Assembly: GCF_036226765.1 (NCBI RefSeq)
Contig: NZ_CP109017.1
Span: forward strand, 3,730,501-3,794,500
DNA from: Streptomyces sp. NBC_00670
GTDB lineage: Bacteria > Actinomycetota > Actinomycetes > Streptomycetales > Streptomycetaceae
DNA: 64,000 nucleotides
Reading direction: 5' to 3'
The notes under the pieces are model-generated. The model was not told where the DNA came from and made no database searches. It saw nothing but the letters and a program-made list of their open reading frames with translations. The position numbers were made by a program, and so were the translations under genes. Of this stretch, positions 44,511 through 51,899 are shown one piece after another; the first letter of the stretch is position 1; every line of letters starts with the position of its first letter.

Positions 44511-45986
44511 GTGACGACGATGACTGACGCGTCCGTACGCGAGTTCAAGATGCCGGACGTCGGCGAGGGGCTCACCGAGGCCGAGATCCTCAAGTGGTAC
44601 GTCCAGCCCGGCGACACGGTCAGCGACGGCCAGGTGGTGTGCGAGGTCGAGACGGCCAAGGCCGCCGTCGAACTGCCGATCCCCTACGACGGAGTGGTGC
44701 GTGAGCTGCACTTCGCCGAGGGCACCACCGTCGACGTGGGCACGCCGATCATCGCGGTGGCGGTGGCCGGAGCCGCCGCCGAGGCCCCCGTCCAGGAGGC
44801 GCCCTCGGCGGCCGAGGAGCCGGCCCCCGAGGCGTCGGAGGGCAAGGGCCGCAAGCCGGTCCTGGTGGGCTACGGCGTCGCCGAGTCCGCCACCCGCCGC
44901 CGCCCCCGCAAGCCCCAGCCCGGGCAGCAGCCGGCCGCCCCGGCACAGGAGGCGCGGGCCGTCCCCGCCCCGGCGGCGGAACCGGTCGCCGAACCGGCAC
45001 CGGCTCCGGAACCCGCGCCGGAGCAGCCCGGATCCGGGCTGAACGGGCACGGCGGACCGCGCCCGCTGGCCAAGCCGCCGGTGCGCAAGCTCGCCAAGGA
45101 CCTGGGCGTGGACCTGACGGCGGTGACGCCCTCGGGCCCCGACGGCGTCATCACCCGCGACGACGTGCACAGGGCGGCGGCCCCGTCCCCCGCCGAGGCG
45201 CCGACGCGGGCCCCGGCCGCTCCGCAGGCCGTCCCCCAGGCCGCGCCGCCCGCCGTCGCCGTCTCGTACGACGCCGCGCGGGAGACCCGGGTCCCGGTCA
45301 AGGGCGTCCGCAAGGCGACGGCCGCGGCGATGGTCGGCTCCGCGTTCACCGCCCCGCACGTCACGGAGTTCGTGACGGTGGACGTGACGCGCACGATGAA
45401 GCTGGTCGAGGAGCTCAAGCGGTCCCCCGAGGAGTACGGACTCCAGGGGCTGCGGGTCAACCCGCTGCTGCTGATCGCCAAGGCGCTGCTGGTCGCCATC
45501 CGGCGTCACCCGGAGATCAACGCCTCCTGGGACGAGGCCAACCAGGAGATCGTGGTCAAGCACTACGTCAACCTGGGCATCGCCGCCGCCACCCCGCGGG
45601 GTCTGATCGTGCCGAACATCAAGGACGCGCACGCCCGGACGCTGCCGGAACTGGCCGCGTCCCTCGGCGAACTGGTCGCCACGGCCCGCGAGGGGAAGAC
45701 GTCCCCGGCGGCCATGCAGGGTGGCACGGTGACGATCACCAACGTCGGCGTCTTCGGCGTCGACACCGGTACGCCGCTGCTCAACCCCGGCGAGTCCGCG
45801 ATCCTGGCGGTCGGCGCGATCAAGCTCCAGCCGTGGGTCCACAAGGGCAAGGTGAAGCCGCGCCAGGTCACCACCCTCGCCCTGAGCTTCGACCACCGCC
45901 TGGTCGACGGCGAACTGGGCTCCAAGGTCCTGGCCGACGTGGCCGCGGTCCTGGAGCGCCCGAAGCGGCTGATCACCTGGGGCTGA
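44511..45986 (+). CDS. bkdH: branched-chain 2-oxoacid dehydrogenase E2 component (second operon)
   Basis: This 491-aa acyltransferase has a lipoyl domain (residues 8-85, lipoyl Lys in VEVETAKAAVELP), a long Pro/Ala/Glu linker, a subunit-binding domain (about 187-222, PPVRKLAKDLGVDL), and a catalytic domain (about 258-490) ending SFDHRLVDGELGSK. The GTG at 44511 follows GGAGAG. The linker is longer than in bkdC. No E3 gene follows, and a bidirectional terminator ends the operon at 46011. Confidence 0.93.
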   Translation: MTTMTDASVREFKMPDVGEGLTEAEILKWYVQPGDTVSDGQVVCEVETAKAAVELPIPYDGVVRELHFAEGTTVDVGTPIIAVAVAGAAAEAPVQEAPSAAEEPAPEASEGKGRKPVLVGYGVAESATRRRPRKPQPGQQPAAPAQEARAVPAPAAEPVAEPAPAPEPAPEQPGSGLNGHGGPRPLAKPPVRKLAKDLGVDLTAVTPSGPDGVITRDDVHRAAAPSPAEAPTRAPAAPQAVPQAAPPAVAVSYDAARETRVPVKGVRKATAAAMVGSAFTAPHVTEFVTVDVTRTMKLVEELKRSPEEYGLQGLRVNPLLLIAKALLVAIRRHPEINASWDEANQEIVVKHYVNLGIAAATPRGLIVPNIKDAHARTLPELAASLGELVATAREGKTSPAAMQGGTVTITNVGVFGVDTGTPLLNPGESAILAVGAIKLQPWVHKGKVKPRQVTTLALSFDHRLVDGELGSKVLADVAAVLERPKRLITWG

Positions 45987-46010
45987 CCGGTCGTACGCGG
46001 CAATGACCGC

Positions 46011-46047
46011 GGAAGGGGCCCGCCGGCGATGCCGACGGGCCCCTTCC
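46011..46047. terminator. bidirectional terminator between bkdH and D-Ala-D-Ala carboxypeptidase
   Basis: GGAAGGGGCCCG (46011-46022) pairs perfectly with CGGGCCCCTTCC (46036-46047) across a 13-base loop between two converging genes. Confidence 0.85.
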
Positions 46048-46096
46048 CGGTGTCCGGGCCGGTCCCGAGCGTTCCGGTCCCGGCCGGGTGCGGCTG

Positions 46097-47020
46097 TCAG
46101 ACGGCGAAGCCGTAGTTGAGCAGCTTCTTCGCGTCGGCGGTGCGGTTGGCGACGGAGGTGGAGGCCAGGACCGTGCCGATGACCGTCTTGCCGTTCCGGG
46201 TCGCGGCGAAGACCAGGCAGTACTTGGCCTCCGGGCCCGAGCCCGTCTTGACGCCGATGGTGCCGCTGTAGCCGCTGAGCAGCGGGTTGGTGTTGCTCCA
46301 GTTCATGTAGCGGTAGCCACCGCTCTTGGTGGTCACCTTCTGCTTGGTGGACTTGGTCTTGACCACCGAGCGGAAGGTGGAGCTCTTGAGCGCGCTGCTC
46401 GCGAGCTTGGTCAGGTCGCGCGGCGTGGAGTAGTTGCTGCCGTTGCCGATGCCGTCGAACGAGTCGAAGTGGGTGTTGGTCAGCCCGAGGCTCTTCGCGG
46501 TCTTGTTCATCTTGGAGATGAACGACTTCACGCGCGCCGAACGGGTCGAGCCGGAGCCGAACTTGTCGGCGAGCGCGTAGGCCGCGTCACAGCCCGAGGG
46601 CAGCATCAGCCCGTACAGGAGCTGACGGACGGTCACCTTGTCGCCGACGATCAGATGGGCGGAGGAGGCGTTGTTGCGGACGATGTAGTCGCTGTACGCC
46701 TTCTGGATCGTGACCTTGGAATTCAGGTTCAGGTTGGACTGCGCCAGCACCACCTTCGCCGTCATGATCTTGGTGGTGGAGCCGGTCGACAGCTTCGTGT
46801 CGGCCTTCTTGGTGTACAGGGACTTGCCGGTGCCGTTGTTCATCACGAACCCGCCCTTGGCGGTGATCGAAGGCTTGGTGACGGCCTGCGCGGGAGCCGC
46901 GGTGAGGGCCCCGGTGGCCAGCACGGCGCCGGTGGTGACCACGGCGGCGGTGACCCTGCGGAGCCGAGCGCCCCTAATGGCGGTAATCAACGTGAACGCT
47001 CCGATTGCGTCGTCTTGCAT
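46097..47020 (-). CDS. serine-type D-Ala-D-Ala carboxypeptidase (peptidase S11)
   Basis: This roughly 307-aa secreted enzyme trims the terminal D-Ala of peptidoglycan peptides. It has a signal peptide (VTAAVVTTGAVLATGALTAAPAQA), the active-site S-x-x-K as STTK in LSTGSTTKIMTAK, a variant second motif SGC (LPSGCDAAYAL, usually SGN) and KTG in IGVKTGSGPEAKYC. The start is uncertain: the ATG at 47020 is used, but a TTG at 46990 (LITAIRGARLRRVT) with GGAGC upstream would give a standard-length signal peptide. The tandem-repeat array lies in its upstream region. Confidence 0.9.
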   Translation of the reverse strand: MQDDAIGAFTLITAIRGARLRRVTAAVVTTGAVLATGALTAAPAQAVTKPSITAKGGFVMNNGTGKSLYTKKADTKLSTGSTTKIMTAKVVLAQSNLNLNSKVTIQKAYSDYIVRNNASSAHLIVGDKVTVRQLLYGLMLPSGCDAAYALADKFGSGSTRSARVKSFISKMNKTAKSLGLTNTHFDSFDGIGNGSNYSTPRDLTKLASSALKSSTFRSVVKTKSTKQKVTTKSGGYRYMNWSNTNPLLSGYSGTIGVKTGSGPEAKYCLVFAATRNGKTVIGTVLASTSVANRTADAKKLLNYGFAV

Positions 47021-47351
47021 CGCTGTGCGCCGCATGGGCTGCGACTGCACCGTGATGCGGTGAAATGCCCCTGGAGGGCGGCGAGATGAAAAAGCCGCCA
47101 CTTCGTCAGACGAGTAAGTAGCACAGAAGGATGCACCGTTGCCGGGAAGTCCGTCACACCGGGTCTCCGGAAGATCCGTCACACCGGGTCTCCGGAAGAT
47201 CCGTCACACCGGGTCTCCGAAGGATCCGTCACACCGGGTCTCCGGGAAATGCGCCGCACCGGTCTCCGGGAGGTATGTCACACCGGCCCGGCGCTCGTCC
47301 ACACTCTGGACGCGGCACGGCATGCGTACGTGTTGTATCTATGCTGTGCGC
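47021..47351. other. divergent promoter region containing a tandem-repeat array
   Basis: This 331-bp gap separates the carboxypeptidase gene from a divergent GntR gene. It holds the 25-bp repeats at 47150-47275, and a TATGCT -10 at 47340-47345, 6 bp before the GntR start, typical of a leaderless transcript. No other gene is supported; an open frame through the repeats is frame-shifted by each 25-bp unit. Confidence 0.6.
47150..47275. repeat. 25-bp tandem direct repeats (four near-perfect units and a degenerate fifth)
   Basis: Units start TCCGTCACACCGGG and end TCTCCGGAAGA. They run 47150-47174, 47175-47199, 47200-47224 (one base swap near the end) and 47225-47249 (end GGGAAA). A degenerate copy follows at 47250-47275, and a partial one after that. 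Tight head-to-tail repeats with no unique spacers suit a multi-site protein-binding array. The unit length is not a multiple of three, so it is not a coding repeat. Confidence 0.9.
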
Positions 47352-48056
47352 ATGCCTTCGCCGTCCGCCGCCACCGTCCCCGACACGCCACCCGAGCGGC
47401 ACCCCGCCGCACCGACCGCCAAGCGGCCGCCGGCCGCCGACCGTGTGTACGCGCACGTCAAGAAGGGTGTCCTGGAGCGCCGCTACGAGGGCGGGACGCT
47501 GCTGACCGAGGGAGGCCTGGCCGAGGAGGTCGGCGTCTCGCGCACTCCCGTGCGCGAGGCACTGCTCCGGCTCGAGGTGGAGGGCCTGCTGCGGCTCTAC
47601 CCGAAGAAGGGCGCCCTCGTGCTGCCCGTCTCCGCCCAGGAGATCGCGGACGTCGTCGAGACCCGGCAGCTCGTCGAGGCGCACGCGGCCCGCAAGGCGG
47701 TGCCCGCGCCGCCCGCGCTGCTCGCCCGGCTCGAGGAACTGCTCGCCCGGCAGCGGGAGCAGGTCGCCGCCGGTGAACTGGCCGAGGCCGCGGTCACCGA
47801 CCGCTGCTTCCACGCCGAGATCGTGCGCAGCGGCGGCAACGAGATCCTCTCCCGCCTCTACGACCAGCTCCGCGACCGGCAGTTGCGCATGGGCGTCGCC
47901 GTGATGCACGCCCACCCCGACCGGATCACCAAGACGCTCACCGAGCACGGGCAGATCCTCGACGCGCTGCGCGCCGGGGACGCCGACCGGGTCGTCGGCC
48001 TGCTGCACGGCCACGTCAGCTGGTTCTCCCACCTGGCCCGGGGGGAGCTGCGATGA
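47352..48056 (+). CDS. GntR family transcriptional regulator (FCD/FadR type)
   Basis: This 234-aa regulator has an N-terminal winged HTH (about residues 25-95, LTEGGLAEEVGVSRTPVREALLRLE) and an FCD effector domain (about 105-225) with the metal-binding His typical of the type (FHAEIVRSGG and HGQILDAL). The ATG at 47352 is 6 bp after TATGCT, so translation is probably leaderless. It ends overlapping the MFS gene start by 4 bp, so it most likely controls that transporter and itself, sensing a small carboxylic acid (inference). Confidence 0.92.
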   Translation: MPSPSAATVPDTPPERHPAAPTAKRPPAADRVYAHVKKGVLERRYEGGTLLTEGGLAEEVGVSRTPVREALLRLEVEGLLRLYPKKGALVLPVSAQEIADVVETRQLVEAHAARKAVPAPPALLARLEELLARQREQVAAGELAEAAVTDRCFHAEIVRSGGNEILSRLYDQLRDRQLRMGVAVMHAHPDRITKTLTEHGQILDALRAGDADRVVGLLHGHVSWFSHLARGELR

Positions 48057-49366
48057 GTACCGCCTCCGGCGCCTCGCTCCGCCTGCCCGGCGATCCGCCC
48101 GGCGGTCGGCGCGCGATGGCCGTCTGGTCGATCGGCGTCTCCGTCTACTTCGTCGCCGTCATCTTCCGTACGTCCCTCGGCGTCGCCGGCCTGGACGCCG
48201 CGGACCGCTTCCATGTGAACGCCTCGGCGCTGTCCACCTTCTCGATCCTTCAGCTGCTGGTCTACGCGGGCATGCAGATACCCGTCGGCCTGCTGGTCGA
48301 CCGGCTCGGCACCAAGAAGGTGCTGACGATCGGCGTGGTGCTGTTCACCGCGGGCCAGCTCGGCTTCGCGTTCTCCCCGTCCTACGGCACCGCGCTCGCC
48401 TCCCGGGCGCTGCTGGGCTGCGGCGACGCGCTGACCTTCATCAGCGTGCTGCGGCTCGGCACCCGCTGGTTCCCGGCCCGGCGCGGTCCGCTGGTCGCCC
48501 AGCTCGCGGGGCTGGCCGGCATGGCGGGCAACCTGGTCTCCACGCTCGTCATCGCCCGGCTGCTGCACGGGATCGGCTGGACGGCGGCCTTCGCGGGCAG
48601 CGCGCTGGCCGGCGTCGTCGTCCTCGTCCTGCTGGTCCTCTTCCTCAAGGACCACCCCGAGGGCTTCGAGCCGGAGCCCGTCCCGCACCAGGGCGCCGCC
48701 TACGTCCGCCGGCAGATCGCCGCCTCCTGGCGGGAGCCCGGCACCCGGCTCGGCATGTGGGTGCACTTCACCACGCAGTTCCCGGCGATGGTGTTCCTGC
48801 TGCTGTGGGGGCTGCCGTTCCTCGTCGAGGCGCAGGGGCTGTCCCGGGCGACGGCCGGTGAGCTGCTGACCCTGGTGGTGCTGTCCAACATGGGCTTCGG
48901 ACTGGTGTACGGGCAGCTCGTGGCCCGGCGCAACGCGGCCCGGCTGCCGCTGGCGCTCGGCACGGTGGGTGCGACGGCCCTGCTGTGGGCGGCCACGCTG
49001 CTGTACCCGGGCGACCGGGCGCCGATGTGGCTGCTGCTCGTGCTCTGCGTGGTGCTGGGCGCGTGCGGACCGGCGTCGATGATCGGCTTCGACTTCGCCC
49101 GGCCCGCCAACCCGGCCGAACGTCAGGGCACGGCCTCCGGAATCACCAACATGGGCGGTTTCGTGGCCTCGATGACGACGCTGTTCGCGATCGGCGTGCT
49201 GCTGGACGCGACCGGCGACGACTACACGGTGGCGTTCTCCGCGGTCTTCGTCCTCCAGGCGCTCGGCATCAGCCAGATCCTGCGGCTGCGCGGCCGCGTG
49301 GCGGTCCGCGAACGGGAGCGGCTGGTGGCGAGCCGGGTGGAGACGGTGCACGTACCGGTGGTGTGA
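48053..49366 (+). CDS. major facilitator superfamily transporter
   Basis: This 437-aa protein has about 12 membrane segments. The MFS loop signature is GLLVDRLGTKKVLTIGVVLF between helices 2 and 3, and it resembles the nitrate/sialate-type and oxalate-type MFS antiporters (FRTSLGVAGLDAAD, LLGCGDALTFISVLRLGTRWFP). The substrate is unknown; coupling to an FCD-type GntR regulator suggests an organic acid. Start ATG 48053 overlaps the regulator stop (ATGA). Confidence 0.9.
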   Translation: MSTASGASLRLPGDPPGGRRAMAVWSIGVSVYFVAVIFRTSLGVAGLDAADRFHVNASALSTFSILQLLVYAGMQIPVGLLVDRLGTKKVLTIGVVLFTAGQLGFAFSPSYGTALASRALLGCGDALTFISVLRLGTRWFPARRGPLVAQLAGLAGMAGNLVSTLVIARLLHGIGWTAAFAGSALAGVVVLVLLVLFLKDHPEGFEPEPVPHQGAAYVRRQIAASWREPGTRLGMWVHFTTQFPAMVFLLLWGLPFLVEAQGLSRATAGELLTLVVLSNMGFGLVYGQLVARRNAARLPLALGTVGATALLWAATLLYPGDRAPMWLLLVLCVVLGACGPASMIGFDFARPANPAERQGTASGITNMGGFVASMTTLFAIGVLLDATGDDYTVAFSAVFVLQALGISQILRLRGRVAVRERERLVASRVETVHVPVV

Positions 49367-49373
49367 GGGGTGC

Positions 49374-49393
49374 CGCGCCCCGGCCGGGGCGCG
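49374..49393. terminator. hairpin between MFS gene and maleylpyruvate isomerase-family gene
   Basis: CGCGCCCC (49374-49381) pairs with GGGGCGCG (49386-49393) across GGCC, between converging genes. Confidence 0.6.
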
Positions 49394-49403
49394 GGCCCGT
49401 CCG

Positions 49404-50228
49404 CTACGGCGTGACCGCGAACGCCAGCAGGATCGCCGCCGTCAGTTCCGGGTCGCCCTCGGCCTTGATGCGGTCGGCGACCGCGTCCGCGGTGACCCGG
49501 CCGCAGGCCAGTCGTACGTAGGTCTCCCAGTCCAGCGTCAGGCTCACCACCGGGCCCAGCGAGGGCGCCCCGTCTATCGACCCGCGGCCCTCCTCGTCCA
49601 CCCGGACCGTGCGCAGGAACTCCACCGGGCCGTGCACGTCGACGACGACCGCCGAGCCGGGCGGCAGCCCCGCGTCCTTGGCGACGACCTTCGGCAGCGC
49701 GGCGAGCAGCAGGTCCCGGGCGACGTGGGCGCCGGGGGAGTCCAGGTTGCCGGGGCGGCCGAGCGCGGCGCGCAGGTCCTGCTCGTGCACCCACACGTCG
49801 AACGCCCGGTTCCGCATGGCCTCCTCCAGCGTCGGGTCGCTGCCGAGGGGGCCGCGCACCCGGGTGCCGGGCTCCCGCGTCTCGTTCCGCAGCTGACGGT
49901 TGCGGCGGATGACCGTGTACTCCAGCTCGGAGGTCATCTCCGGGCCCGTGTGGTGCCGGCGGACGTCGACCTGCATCTCCATGTACCGCTGGTGCTCGTT
50001 GGTGACGTGGAACAGGTCGCGCGGCAGGGTGTGGATCGGCCGGGGGTCGCCGAGCATCTCGCACTCCATCCCGATGACGTGCGAGACGACGTCGCGGACC
50101 GACCAGGCCGGGCACGGGGTCCGCCGGTTCCACTCGCCCTCCACGAGCGGCTGCACCAGCTCGGATATCGCGTCGATCGAGTGGGTCCAGGCGTCGGCGT
50201 AGGGCTGGAGGGTGGGATGCAGACTCAC
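49404..50228 (-). CDS. maleylpyruvate isomerase family mycothiol-dependent enzyme
   Basis: This 274-aa protein belongs to the mycothiol-dependent maleylpyruvate isomerase/DinB-like superfamily. Features include the helical bundle opening LQPYADAWTHSIDAISEL, the metal-binding region WSVRDVVSHVIGMECEM (His in the first helix), and RAFDVWVHEQDLRAALG with a further His. Mycothiol is the actinobacterial thiol; substrate is unknown and the family covers many reactions. The GTG at 50228 (VSLHPTLQ) follows GAGGGG. It is divergent from the carbon-nitrogen hydrolase gene. Confidence 0.88.
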   Translation of the reverse strand: MSLHPTLQPYADAWTHSIDAISELVQPLVEGEWNRRTPCPAWSVRDVVSHVIGMECEMLGDPRPIHTLPRDLFHVTNEHQRYMEMQVDVRRHHTGPEMTSELEYTVIRRNRQLRNETREPGTRVRGPLGSDPTLEEAMRNRAFDVWVHEQDLRAALGRPGNLDSPGAHVARDLLLAALPKVVAKDAGLPPGSAVVVDVHGPVEFLRTVRVDEEGRGSIDGAPSLGPVVSLTLDWETYVRLACGRVTADAVADRIKAEGDPELTAAILLAFAVTP

Positions 50229-50457
50229 GGAACGGGACCCCTCGGGCGGTCGGTGCGCGGGCAGTTGTGGCGGCGGCGGTCGCCGACGGCGTTGTCGGTG
50301 GACGGAGTGCTGCTGCGGTGGCCCCCAGCGTCGTGTCAACGTCTGTCAGCGGGTGTCCAGGGACGTTAAGTTACGCTGCTGTGGGGCACCCCGGCAGTGC
50401 TTTCGTGTGACGATCGTAGGCCCGGACGGACGGGTCGAATGCCAGGACGGTGGTAGT

Positions 50458-51252
50458 GTGCGCGCCTCCCTCATCCAGATCGGTGCAGAAGAGGGCGAAT
50501 CGGTCGAATCGCGCCGCGCCCGCGTCGCCTCGCTCGTACGGGAACAGGCGGGTGCCGATCTGGTCGTCCTGCCGGAGCTGTGGACCACCGGGGCCTTCGC
50601 CTACGAGGTGTTCGCCGCCGAGGCGGAACCGCTGCGCGGCCCGACGTACGAGGCGATGACCCGGGCGGCGCGCGAGGCGGGCGTCTGGCTGCACGCGGGC
50701 TCGGTCCCCGAGCGCGGCCCCGACGGGCGGCTGTACAACACCTCACTCGTCCTCTCCCCCTCCGGCGAACTCGCCGCCGCCTACCGCAAGATCCACCGGT
50801 TCGGCTTCGACAAGGGCGAGGCCGTACTGATGGGTGCGGGCGACGCCCTGGTGACCGTGGCCCTGCCGGAGACCACGCTCGGCGTGGCCACCTGCTACGA
50901 CCTGCGGTTCCCCGAGCTGTTCCGCGGGCTCGTCGACGCCGGCGCCGAGACGCTGGTGATCCCGGCGGGCTGGCCGGAACGCCGCCGCTCCCACTGGACG
51001 CTGCTCGCCCGGGCCCGCGCCGTGGAGAACCAGTCCTTCGTCCTCGCGTGTGGAACGGCCGGGACGCATGCCGGGGTTCCGCAGGCGGGTCACTCGATCG
51101 TGGTGGATCCGTGGGGCGAGGTCCTGGCGGAGGCCGGCCCGGACGAGGAGATCCTCACGGTGGAATTCGACCCGGCGAAGGTGGCGAAGACGCGGGACCA
51201 GTTCCCGGCACTGAAGGACCGGGTCCTGGGCCTGAACCCGCCGGCCCGGTAG
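50458..51252 (+). CDS. carbon-nitrogen hydrolase family protein
   Basis: This 264-aa amidohydrolase cleaves non-peptide C-N bonds. The catalytic triad is visible: Glu40 (VLPELWTTG), Lys111 (YRKIHRFGFD) and Cys146 (TCYDLRFPEL). Similar proteins include omega-amidase/NIT2-like and deaminated-glutathione amidase-like enzymes, which repair or salvage metabolites; the exact substrate is not readable. The GTG at 50458 gives VRASLIQIGAEEG. A -10-like TACGCT lies upstream at 50370-50375. It converges on the LURP-one-like gene over a clear terminator. Confidence 0.92.
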   Translation: MRASLIQIGAEEGESVESRRARVASLVREQAGADLVVLPELWTTGAFAYEVFAAEAEPLRGPTYEAMTRAAREAGVWLHAGSVPERGPDGRLYNTSLVLSPSGELAAAYRKIHRFGFDKGEAVLMGAGDALVTVALPETTLGVATCYDLRFPELFRGLVDAGAETLVIPAGWPERRRSHWTLLARARAVENQSFVLACGTAGTHAGVPQAGHSIVVDPWGEVLAEAGPDEEILTVEFDPAKVAKTRDQFPALKDRVLGLNPPAR

Positions 51253-51254
51253 CC

Positions 51255-51280
51255 CCCTCCCGCGCGGAAGAGCGGGAGGG
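51255..51280. terminator. bidirectional terminator after carbon-nitrogen hydrolase gene
   Basis: CCCTCCCGC (51255-51263) pairs with GCGGGAGGG (51272-51280) across an 8-base loop between converging genes. Confidence 0.8.
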
Positions 51281-51282
51281 CC

Positions 51283-51780
51283 TCAGTCCTCCCCCTCCCG
51301 TTCCTTCTCCGCGAGATGGATCACGCACACCGCCACCGCGATCAGCAGCGCCGGGTCCGCGTCCTCGCGGACGACGTCCACGCCGTACGTCTCCCGGAGG
51401 TGCAGCCAGCGCCGCGAGATCACCGCCAGCAGCTCCCCGTCGTACTCGACGGCGAACTCCCGGTCGAGGATCTTGCCGCTGACGTCCAGCTCGCTCCCGT
51501 CGGCCAGCGCCACGCGGTAGTGGTTGCGCAGCAGCGACAGCCGCTTGCGGCGGATGGTGGCGAGGGGTTCGCCGCACCGTTCGATCACCATCGTGTCGCG
51601 CAGCGCGAACATCTTCTGGTGGATGTCGATGAGGACGGTGCCGTGGGTGTCCTTCAGCTCGAAGGTGTCCCGCAGCCGCATCGCCTTGCCGTCGACGAGG
51701 AAGGCCTTGGAGCCGTGCTCGTCCTCGATCCAGTAGTCGTCACCGATGCCGAGAAGCCGGTCGCGTACGAGGAATCTCAT
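51283..51780 (-). CDS. LURP-one-related/tubby-like beta-barrel protein
   Basis: This 165-aa protein is built from repeated beta strands (MRFLVRDRLLGIGDDYWIED, LVDGKAMRLRDTFELKD, LIDIHQKMFALRDTMVI, LLRNHYRVALADGSELDVSG), the LURP-one (tubby C-terminal-like) pattern found in bacteria and plants. Such proteins may bind membrane phospholipids, but no function is known. A weak C-terminal hydrophobic stretch (ALLIAVAVCVIHLA) could tether it. The ATG at 51780 follows TAGGAG. It is divergent from the NHLRC2-like gene. Confidence 0.85.
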   Translation of the reverse strand: MRFLVRDRLLGIGDDYWIEDEHGSKAFLVDGKAMRLRDTFELKDTHGTVLIDIHQKMFALRDTMVIERCGEPLATIRRKRLSLLRNHYRVALADGSELDVSGKILDREFAVEYDGELLAVISRRWLHLRETYGVDVVREDADPALLIAVAVCVIHLAEKEREGED

Positions 51781-51850
51781 GCTCCTACGGCTTCCCCGGC
51801 GCCCCGCCCCGGAACGCCGCCAGTGGGCGGACGGACCGGGGGCGCCGAAG

Positions 51851-51859
51851 TTATCCACA
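51851..51859 (+). promoter_or_regulatory. single DnaA box
   Basis: TTATCCACA lies in the divergent gap between the LURP-one-like and NHLRC2-like genes. Confidence 0.55.
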
Positions 51860-51899
51860 GGCTCCGAGGCTTTCCGCGCGGTCGTGCCACCCTTGACGC

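Noticed and set aside
47150..47275. Possible CRISPR array
   Set aside because: Repeats are directly abutting with no unique spacers, and no cas genes are present.
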